Source: Bactericera cockerelli (lineage: Eukaryota > Arthropoda > Insecta > Hemiptera > Triozidae). Taken from it: DNA of 64,000 nucleotides. Within the stretch, counting starts at the first letter, position 1. Each line of letters begins with the position of its first letter. The stretch lies in contig CM044967.1 in the NCBI GenBank assembly GCA_024516035.1, forward strand, positions 9,241,413 to 9,305,412, in the 5' to 3' direction. This document shows positions 1 to 11,808 of this stretch, piece after piece. The notes beneath the pieces were generated by a model. It did not search any database and was not told the DNA's origin. It worked only from the letters and a program-made list of their open reading frames with translations. A program made the translations under genes and the position numbers.

Positions 1-528
1 TATGTGTGAACACGATAGATATCTCGAGAACGGTAAGAGCTAGAGATTTGATATGGAAGTTGATATTATATACCATAAGAACCACGAAACTTTTGGTTGA
101 AATCAGCCGCACTCCGCGACGGCAGAGCCGCTAGGGCCGTTCCTTTAGACTGGTGAAAGATTTAAAAAGTTAAAGAACAAAATCTTCTTAAAATAAAAAA
201 AGAATAGGTGTTTACTCAGATCATTTTTTTGGTATCTTTGAACTTTTTGGAACCTGGCTCCAAATTAAGGGTATTTGGGGTCCCGCTTGATGGGGGTTGT
301 GACTTATCAAATCAAATGATTTTGAGGTGCTGATTACGAATTTGACATTGATTTTTAGCTAAATGTTACCGTTAAGTCACAAGTGGTGAACTTTGAATTC
401 TCTTCGAGTGATAAGGAAATTCGTGTGGTGTCACACCAGTTTATTAATCTTCATTGAACTATTCAATAAGTGTTTTTATTATTATTAAATCAGCACATAT
501 TCGACGTAGAAAAAGCTATTTTGATTAC

Positions 529-3500
529 CTTGCTGGGGTCCAAAGGATTATCACTTAAATGTATTATAGGTCCAGGGTGCGTCTTCATACAACTGTGGAA
601 AGTAGAAGAAGAAAAATCATTTATATCAATAATAATTAGGACTAAACAACAATGAATACGTTCAAAGTAATTCATTGTTTATTCATTGATCCCACCATTC
701 CACCACCTTAATGGTGGGTAGCATCGACATAACGAGAACTAATCCTTATGCATCATATATCCAACCAACCATCATATTCCAATATCAATCTCGTAATGCC
801 GCCACTGGTCGTTGCCCACTCTACAACTATCCCAAATTGACATCACGGGGCTAGGCTAGGGCCCGACATCCAAAGTACACAGCCGAAAAAATCCGACCCC
901 GCCGGGATTCGAACTCGGGTCACCTGGAGGGCAAGCCGAGCCTGCTACCGGGCCAAGGTGACTACTCAGTCACAAACATTGGGAATATCAATAATAGGGC
1001 TTGAGTCTTAACACTCTTACGAAGCATATTATAGCCGTTCAGAACTGATAGAAACAATGTACCTATCATAACAGAAAGTGAGAAGTTGTACATCTAGTAC
1101 AACTTCTCACTTTTCTGTTATACTGATTAAAATAGAGAGGTTAGTTGATGCCATGGATACTCAGAACTATTACCTGCTGATGAGAGCAAATAAGCTCGAA
1201 ACAGCTGTCCAGGTATGTTTGATATTCATGTACATCTAGTACAACTTTCATATTTTCTGTTTATACTGATACTGTACTGATAAAAATATTTACCATTACA
1301 CGTACTTATTCGTAAGTACCTACTTAGAATAATCAATCGCTAAAGAATGTTTTCAATTGAAATCGTCAGTTTCCAATATTGCTAGAAATTTTTGGGGCCT
1401 CTTTTAGAAATAGACTGTAAAAACTAAAATTCATTGATTCCAAACTATCACAAATCACAAACACTAAGTAAAAATAGAGGAAGAAATACAAAGCAATGCA
1501 AATGATCAGTCTTCCAATAAATTAATGCAGCATAACTAAATTAGGTCATAACAAGGGTTTTTATTCTCTAAGAAAAAATATAAAACTAATGAACTATCAA
1601 TCCTCAGGTTCAACTACTTACACATCTATTGCTTTATTCCAGTTAATAATGTAACCAGATAGGGTGAAAGATTCAATGTTAACAACGTGGATATTGCCTT
1701 TTTCAGTTCCAACGTACAGCCATTTGCTCTGGAGTGGAAGATGGATGTAAGTGATTCTGTAAACAGAAAAACAAATATAAAGTACTAGCGGGCTGTCGCC
1801 CGCTTTGCGGGCCGAGGCATGGCCGTGAAAGCAAAAAATTTCGAAAAATCCCGTCTTATTGCACATCTAGACTATAAGACAAAGCTACCTACCAAATTTC
1901 AGCTTCCTAGGACTTACCAGTTCGGAGAAACAGTGATGAATCAGTGAGTCAGTCAGTCAGTGAGTGAAACTCTCTTTTATAGGTATAGATGGGTTCGTTT
2001 TTTTTTCCTTTTTTAATTCCCTTGGGTAACAAATTCTCTTAAGAATTTGCCAACCTATAGCCTATATCTTTGAGAAAAAGAAAATGGTAGTCACTTTTAC
2101 ACAAGAACAAATTAGGTGTACAAAAAAGATGACTCTTTCATAGGATTGAGGATTCAAACTTTTTTGTCATATTTCAGAGAATTTTAATTCTTTCATAATC
2201 TGAATTTTTATTCGTGAGAATTTTTCGGGAATATTCTTAAACTATCAATCTGGTCTACAAGTTACGAGTGCCATATTGATCAGATTCAGATTATGCAAAA
2301 GAAATGTGTACTCAGCTAGAGAACCACAAATCAATACTAGTAAATAATATTCATAATGTAAACCATTTGTTCGACAGAATTTCTTTGAAAATAGAAATTT
2401 AAATAATAATAATCAACATTTATACAATCACAAGAGAACTGAAGAAAACGAATAATGCTACGAGCCTACTAGGCATTAGAAAGGAGATAAGGAGAAAAAT
2501 AATAATAATAATCAGGAGAAGAAAGAACATAAAACGAAAGGATAGAAGAAAAAAGGAAAAAGCTAAAGAAGTAGATCATGATTGATGAGATTCTCAACAA
2601 TGACACTTTATAGATTAGTCTGAGATTACACTCAATAAATGCTTGTTTTATCAGGCAATAATTCTGGGATAAAGGCTAGAGTTCTAAATTTAAGTACGGA
2701 CCCATCATCAGAATGTTTTGTTGAAATCTGTAAAGTGCTGCTTTAAAGAGGTATTTAAAAAAAGATTACAGGTCCTTAAAATGAATCGCCTTTTACTATA
2801 AATTTTTGAGAAGATTTTTTCTCACACACCGTATTGAAATGAAATTTAGAAACAAAATCTATAATCTCTTCACTCATTAGCATCATTACATATTTCACAA
2901 ACAATTTCTTAAACAGCTCTATTTGTCAAAATATAGAACTTGAGAACATGAAAATCGCATGTTGCTTGGTGGTTGGTTTGTTATGGTTCAGGTCAAGCCA
3001 ACTTTCAACTTAAGTTGGCTAGAGACCATCACTACCCACAGCTGTAGCCAAGCTGGTTACAACAATTATGACTAATCAAAGAATTAGTTCTGAGGAGAGA
3101 TGTATCAATTTGTGAGTTCCTACATAAAAATATCCTCAATCAAATACACTGTAGTTCCTTTGTATCAATTATGAGCCTGAAAGTAAGAGAACCAGGGTGG
3201 CTTGCAGATAGTGGGATCTTTTCCTACCTCCTTCTGAAAAAACCAATCCTTGGAACTACATCTTCTCTATGGGCAACTTCCTTTTCAGAAACAACATTGA
3301 TGTTTTCTGCATTAGTCATAGTGCACTCAAATCCTCAATTGAAGAGGTATTATCAACTTAATATTTGTATAATGGATCTTTTTTTATAAATCATACCTAC
3401 TTATTATATTCTACAATAAAATTATTATATCTTTTATCTATTTCCTAAGGTCCACAAGTCTACATTGTAATAGAGTACCAATAAACTTGTTATGTAAACC

Positions 3501-6500
3501 TTGTAAAAAAAAACAACAATAATACATAATAATAAAATCGCCTTATTTATACTGCCCGATTAAGACTATTAAAGTCCCATTGTTCCAGCAGTAAGCCCAA
3601 GACATTATTATGTGGTAAAAATCCCAAATGGGAGGATAACTTGTCATGTCCCGGCTGGGTTTCGAACCCACGACCTCTGGAATCTCTGGATTCACAGAGT
3701 GCCGCCTTTACCACTGAGCTACCGGGACAGAACAATAACAATATCAAACTGAGAGGATGGGTAATCATAGTTAGGCAGGACTTTTACTTGGTAATTGCCC
3801 TTATTTGATGGACGTTAAGTAAAATTACGATAAAACATATAATAAATGAACAAATTACCTCTCTCTTTGGAACTTGAGACTGTGAACCACTTCAGGTCGC
3901 TTCTGGCGGAAATTCCACAGATGCAGAGAGTCATCTGCCGTGGCCGTGATGAGTGCTCCCTCATTGGTGAGGAATTGCATCTGAATGACAGCCGCGTCCG
4001 TCTCATGACGCACATGCGCGTCGACACCAGGCCGACCCAATCTGGAGGAAATGGTCAAGGAAGAGACCCAAACTCGCGGACAAAATATGTAATAGTAAAA
4101 AAGAAAAATCAAACTTTATTCACTATGGAATAACCTACTACGGAGGATATGTCTCCATGCAACAAAAATCCCAAGTAGAATCCGTTGAACAACTAGAAAG
4201 TAGAATTCCTGAATACAGGGTATCCTGTATTCAGGGATACCCTGGGATCCTGAATACAGTAAAAAGAGCAGAATAAAGAAACTGATAGAGTATCCTTTGA
4301 AATGTATTACCTCCAGTATACCGATTTTGTCAAAAACGTACAACAATCCTAGCGACCTATTGAAAAACAAGGATTTGGCCATAATTCTTTAACGAAGCAA
4401 ACTTCAGCTTTTATGATAGTCCATGGGGCACTGAACCTACCCTTAAATTATTTGCATCTAGTCGTGGGACACCTTATAAAATAAATATTAAATAAAAAAG
4501 CCTGATCAAAATTAGTGATGTTGCTGTTGTTACCAGCATAGCAACAGCTGAGAGAGAGAGTGATGGTCTATAGCTAACTGCAGTTAAAAAGTTGCCTCGT
4601 CCTGAACCACAGTTCTATGTGCGATCAACCATCGTGAGAACTTTGGCTTTTTTTATGAGTCATTAAACACACGGGAAACTGCAAGCTATCAGGATTGGCT
4701 AGTCTGTTCTTTGTTCATAGTCCTTTAGGAAGACACTGGTCTTCTCCATATTTACGTCCCCCTGACAGGCAAAATTTAAATATAATGCCTATGGCATTCT
4801 TTTCCACACCACCCTTAAAATGAAAATATTTCGTGTTCAAGAAGTGTTGGGTAAAATCGAATATTATACTTCCGAGGCAAGTCTGAAAAGTCCATTTACA
4901 GTTGTTATGTATTTTATGGTTAAAAAGGTGTATTGTATACTCGTACTGTTGGTTTGTGCAAAGCGACATATTAAATTTGTAGAAACAGAATTTGAAATGG
5001 AGGTGATGCATGTAATAGTTGGGATACAAATTCCAGCATATATGTATTGGGTTAAATTATAACCGTGTATAATTGAATGAATAGCATAAAACTTTGGCTA
5101 CTTAGTGGTCACTGCGCGTACTTCTTAGGTACTCAGGTATAGTTTTAGACAATCGAACATAAATAAAGGATACAGTCTGAGGGAGCCTGTTTTGGTGCCG
5201 ATTGCTAGCAACTTCTGAATCGGATCAAAAGCGATCGCCGTAGGCTGATATGGAAATCCATGACGAAATGTCTGAAACAAAAAAGGTAAAACAGGTTTAA
5301 ATATTTCATGTTAATTTAAATTCAACAAATAATTGATGTTTCTATTCTTGCCTCATTATTAGCCGATATCACAACCTATTTTTTTTTTTTTACTTTTGTT
5401 TCTACTTCTGCTGAAATTGCCTTTAATTGCTCTTGAAGATTTTTTTAAAGCTAAGGTTGCTGTTACAGATGTCGATATTGCAAGTGAAAAAAGTAATTGG
5501 GATTTTGATATCATTGATTTCAAATAACTTTTTACAAAAGTCACAAGTACTCGTATAGACACCAGTGGCGGAATTGGACATAAAGTGTTTATTTTAAGAC
5601 CATTCACTGATTTTCGACTCATTGACTCATAAAAATTGAGAGTTTCAAAAGTGCTTATTTTGCGACCTATTCACTGATTCATTGTATGACTCCTCAACAA
5701 CAACAAAAAGTCTCCGAACAGGAAATCTCTTGAAAAAAGTAATGAGATCACATAAAAATAAAACTTTGAACTTCCAATCCACGGGCCCTAAAAATAATGA
5801 GGTGTAAAAAATGTGGTTCAGTGCACAAAATAATCATAATATATTATAGTTCCAAAATAGGGTCGATTTTGTTTTACGAAAATAGGATAGAAGCCGGGTA
5901 GTTGGAACCACCCTGTTGGTGTTGATATTGTATTATAATTGTAAAAAATAATGTGTTATATTATGTCGGTTGAAATTTCATGTTAATAGGTTGATTTTTT
6001 TTCAGATGACCTATATTGATAATGGAAAATCGATTAGTTTTTCTCGCCAAATTAAATGATGTAAATTTATGAAAATCACGAAAAACTAATTTGTCCAAAA
6101 CATTAGAAACATTAAATGAAGAAATCTCTATAATGAGGACTTCTGAAAAAGGTAAAATGACGAATTTTCAAATCCTTTGTGCTAGGAGAGAAGAAAATGA
6201 GTTTCTTTCAATGTCTAGTCATATGTTTTTCCTTGAAATTTCTTTGCGAAGTTCAATCTCCTTTCCATGTCCGACTTTCAATACATGTTTTCTAGGAACT
6301 AACAGTTTCTACCTTCTTCTATTTAGCGTATTTCTTTGTAGTCACCGCGGCCGAGTAAGTAGCGCGCTAGGCTTGCACGCACTCAGACCTGGGTTCGAAC
6401 CCAGTGGAGTCGGAATTTTTCGGCTCTACCGACTTCAGTAGCTTGATCGATAAGGCGGCGGACTTGTAACCTAGAGGTCGGTGGTTCAAGTCTCGGTTTC

Positions 6501-9500
6501 AGCGTAGTTTTAGAAAAGCGAGTTTGAGTAGTTGTGACATCACGAAAGTGATTAACACAAATATGATAACTTTTTTTTTTAATTTTTCGGCTCTATTTTT
6601 TGGATGATATGGGGTCCACTCATACCTTGTTAGGAAAGATAAGTAGTTATTTGTATGAGTAAAGAACAGTGGCGGCATTAGAATGATCAGGTAATGAGGT
6701 ATTTGAGCAAATGATGATATTAGAAGATTCGTAATGCTGCGCTACCCACTAATGTTGGGACTAATACAGTGACACAAATAAATTACATACATACAGGGTG
6801 GGTCATTTTAAGTGACGCAGTCGATTTTCTCAGCCTCTGTTAGAAATCCCGAAAATTTATTCAGAAATCATTTTCATAACTCACAAGAGGACGCTTAATG
6901 GTGACCTCTGCGAATCTACCAAGATTGACCTTCAAGGTCAACTTCAGAATCTTAAATTGATCGACCTGATTTTTATTGCATATTCATATTCTCTGTAAGA
7001 TTCTGACCTTATTTAAATAATCATAACACATTTTCATTTTACTTTTTTCCCCGATTTTTTAAGGTATTTTTTTTCCCCCCACATTAACATATAAGTGTGA
7101 CGTATCAAATTAAAGGTCTTGTCGTGCTGAATGTGAAAACTAATCAATAAATAAAATACCGTCGGCCATTTTTGACCTTGAAAAATTGGGGGGAAAAGTA
7201 AAGCGTGTTCTGAATAGTTCAATAAGATTAACATTACATGTAGACTTGAATATGCAATAAAATTCAGGTCGATTCTTTTAGGATTCTGAAGTTGTCCTTT
7301 AATTGACCTTGAAGGTCAACCTTGGCAGATTTCCGACTATCTAATAAGATTTTCCACTAAGACCTATGAAAATTATCTCAGAATAGTTTTTGTTTTGTAA
7401 TTCCAGCACGGGCCAAGAAAATCGACTGCGTCACTTAAGTTGACTCACCCTGTACAGAGTATTTCCCTCTCCTATCGACGAGAAAGATTCCATCGAATAT
7501 ACTGTCAACCAATCCGATACCTTGAGTTCAATCAGGCGTAATATGTCTTACAAAATGACCTCAATCCTATAATCCCATGTCAAACAAGTGATTGATCGAC
7601 CCCAGAAAGTTTTACTGTTGAAACATTTTTTCTTCTTTTTTTGGGGGGAAGAGTAACAAATGAGATGGCTTAGCTTCTTTTCTTATTTTTCTCATTTCTG
7701 TTTTCTTTTATAAAATTTGAAGCAGGATAAATGAATATGGTTGTACACGAAAATTCATCTAGTTGGTAGAGTTAATTTCGAAGAAGAAGAATAATATTTA
7801 TTTTTTAAACAAATATTCATGCTGCCCACCATATATATGGTGGGTTGCTAACAATCACAGCATAACACTCAATTTAAAAAAAAAAAAACATTTTTTTTTT
7901 TTTTTTCCGCCTTTTTTTTACTTGTAAATGTGTTGATTCAAAATACCTGTATATATTGAATCTTTTAAAATTGTTTATCGTCTGGGAGTTTTTTAATACG
8001 TACAGACTAAGGGCCGAAGTAGAACAGAATTAAATTTAAGATAAATCAGACTGACCCTCAACTCGGACTAAAGTGCGCTGTGATTGGTTGAAACTCCGCT
8101 TTAAGAGAGGGTCTGGCTTAGTCATAAATTTAATCCTGCTTTGAAATTCAGCCCTAATTTTTTCCAACCCTACTTACTCTACACCCAAGGTATGGCGCTA
8201 TAAGTATTTTCCTAGTGCTACTCCTGAAGAAATACCAACATTGTTCCAGGAAATACTAAAGAAGAACGGGGGGGTTTTTAGCGGGTGAGCCGACAGAATT
8301 GGTGCCCTTCAAAAGGGGCGACACACCATACCCTGCCGGCAAGTCCCGCATATCCTCCAGCACTAGAGCTTTGCTGAAGGAATCTTATAAGATTTTCCCC
8401 CTCAAAAAAAAAAAAAAGTGCTACTTTACAATCAAGGCAATGAATGAAAATGTGAGCAAATGCTCGAAGTAAAAGCAAAAGGTTTGAAGGAAAAGGTAGA
8501 AGTGAAAGCATTTGCTCATTTACGTATTAATAACCATTTGCTCGTACTCGTGAGCATTTGCTTTTGTTCACAATAGCTTCATGTTTAAGTTACAGTAGCT
8601 ACTAATAAAAGGAACAGATCAGCTTTATGAATATCCATATCCATGTACCATTCACTTCCACAGAAGTAAAAGCTTTTGCTTTGAAGCAAAAACTTTAGCT
8701 CTCAAAACTTTATGAATACCCTGACTGAAGCAATTGCTTCAAATTTCGGAATTAAAAACATTTGCTTCTTTTATGAATACGGCCCATTGACTTGCATTAG
8801 TTAAATATTGAAGATGTTACTTATAAGAGAACTATGTTTCAGTTGTAAATTTGATTTTTCTTTTTTCGTTTTCACTATCCTTTTAAAAAAATGGCTAACC
8901 GGACCTCAATTCGGTACAACTTTATGTCTGGTACAACTATAGCTCCACAATTTCTGGACAGAACTCGGAATTCCACCTAAGCACCTAGGGCCGAAATTTG
9001 GTCAATCTGGCGATAGAGCCAACTTTTTATACAGTGAACAATGTACAACTTACATTGTTCACTGTACTATTATTGCAATAATGTTATACAATATCTAATG
9101 ATTTATTTTTAAGTCCTCCATATCCTTCTATTTTCCTTGATACCGAACAAAATTAGTAAGTACCGAACAAACAAAATGTATTTTCAAAATATTGTGTTTG
9201 TTCTTTGTGGCAGTCTCGAGTACTAATTCTGTAAGTATTACACCACGGCTGAGTGAGTAACGCACTTACATTACACATAGGTGACCCAGGTTAAAACCTT
9301 GGGTGGGTAGAAAAAATAATTTCGCTTATTTATACTGCCCGCAGTGCCCGGCTAGAAATAATGAGTCCCGTTATTTCAGCAGTAAGCCCAATACTAGGTA
9401 TTATTAATATTATTGTGTAGTAAAATTCCTAAATGTGAGGATACAGTGTCATGTTCGGAATGAGTTTCGAACCCGCGACGATGCTCGCGAAAACCCGCAA

Positions 9501-9628
9501 TAAATAAAATTAAAATTGTGTGATGTACATTTATGTGTGTTTGTTTGTTATGTTTGTGATCGTGCACACGCGTATGTGTGCGTACGTGTGTGTGTGTGTG
9601 TGTGTGTGTGAGTGTGTGTGTGTGTGTG

Positions 9629-9672
<44 letters not shown>

Positions 9673-11769
9673 AAGAGAGAGAGAGAGAGAGAAAGGGAGA
9701 GAGAGAGTGTATACACAGTATACAGCATTACAGAGTGTTAACTTTTTAGACGCACCATAGGAAATTAACACGTAAATCACGCTTGTGAGTCTATTACCAG
9801 TTTTCGACTGTTCCAAATGAATAGTAAAGACTAAAGGGTGAATTAGGGGTAAAACTTCACGGATAATTAAATAAAAAAGGTTTCACATACGTCAAAGCTT
9901 TACGGTGTTACGGCTGCATTTCCATTATTGTGTCCATTTTTTACTGTTCCCAAAGTGTCTTGTACAATATTCATACAGAGTAAAGAGCGTTTTAATTATG
10001 AAAATTTATAAGTATTCTTTTTTTTTATCTCTGTTTACACGCATATTATATGCAATTACGTAAACAGGTAACAGTCGGTGTTACGGCTTTCATTCAAATG
10101 ACAAATGCCGTTTAATAAAATTTGTCAAAAGCTTAGTAGTATAAAATTAGGAATATATTCCTAATTTTATGGTAATTGAAAACTGCACTCGAGGAGGTCG
10201 AAAAGTGACCGTGTAACTCTCATTAACATTTTTGAGCATTTTAAAGAAATTGAAATGTGGCTCCAACTCCGTAATGCGGATATTTATAAAGCCTAAATTT
10301 TTAGTCGTTAACACCCTTCATTCTGCACAAGTATATCATTGGGAACCGTCTGGATGACTCTAAAAATGTCAATATTTTTCGTGTCACCCATCCATTTCTT
10401 GTCCTTACTCGACGTAGCTCAAGAACGGCTCATCAGAATTTCGCGATCAATATGTCAAATGAAAGCCCCAACTCTTGCAAAAACATTCTCGCTTTGAGTT
10501 GATAGATTGTCACGACAAATTTCGAGAAAAAAATGTCATTCAGGCCAAAAAACGTATATATTTATTTTTACCCATCTATTTTATGTTGACGTAGCTCAAG
10601 AACGGCTCATCAGAATTTCGTGATTGATATTTCAAATGAAAGCTTGAACATTTGCTTAAAACTTTCTCGTTTTGAGTTGATGAAATGGGAGATAAAAACC
10701 CTAAAATTTTAATTCTTTTATAATTCAAGTTAAACACTATAGATGAAAACCCCTCTTGTGAGGTACGAAATTAAGTGAGGGTATCAATCAATCAATGAGT
10801 GAAATTAAATCATATCTCTTTTAAAACAAAATACATATCTATTTGGGTCTGTAAGACAAAAAATGGAACAATTAGTGTAGTAAGCCTGTCATATTATAGG
10901 GCTACTCAACCATTAAAAATATCCTTATGGTACTTTCAAGAGTGAATATGGATCTGTTTTTTGGACATCCTACTAAATAAACTCTCATATAAGTTGCCTG
11001 CAATGCTTACATGGGGTATTTTCATATTCAGTCATTTTTATAGACATTTCATACTAAAGTTCAAAATAGAAAGCTTCTGGCCCTAGATAAGTACTTTTGG
11101 ATACTATTTTAAATTAATATGATTTCAAGCCACTTGGCTTCAATTTGAAGGGTCAAAAGATTAAAAGTTTTTTGAAATTATCATATTTGTGTTAATCACC
11201 ATAACCTTACTAAATTTTCCCTTCACATGAAAATTGGAACACCAACCTCTAGATTACAAGTCCGCCACCTTATTGATCAAGCTGCTGAATTTGATTTAAG
11301 ATAGTCTAGTCTAGTATTTTTTTTTGTTTAGTGGTACAGGAAGATTTAGCTGTAAGTAGGTATATAATAATAATATTCCCTTATGTATACTTCCCAATTA
11401 CGACTAATGAGTCCCATGTGGTCAAAATCCCAAGTGGCAGGATCACTTGTTAAGAACCACAACCTCTGGAGTACCACTCAGATACCTTGACCACTGAGCC
11501 ATCGGGACAGACCACACATTTGTTTGTTTTATAAAACTACTTAGGTTATTTATTCTCAACCCCCCAGTACCTTACATACATTAAATACCATATGATTTTA
11601 ACATAGTATTATCATGTACTTAATATGTAATGAAATTACTGATTATGTATCATATGTAATGACTTAATGAGTAACAGCTAATGTATTTAAGTAGGTAAAA
11701 CTTTATGTGTTATATAGGTTAGTAAATAGGTTTATGAGCATGCTATGTGTTATGTGTAGGTTACCTTTT

Positions 11770-11808
<39 letters not shown>

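Noticed and set aside
3650..3731. Possible genuine tRNA gene (acceptor stem, A- and B-boxes)
   Set aside because: The same head is followed by the same non-tRNA body in several copies, and the anticodon arm region is too long for a standard tRNA, so it is a SINE head.
9394..9816. Long open frames with Ser-Leu, Arg-Glu or His-Thr repeats
   Set aside because: They are translations of the (GT)n-(GA)n microsatellite and a SINE, on both strands and in several frames.
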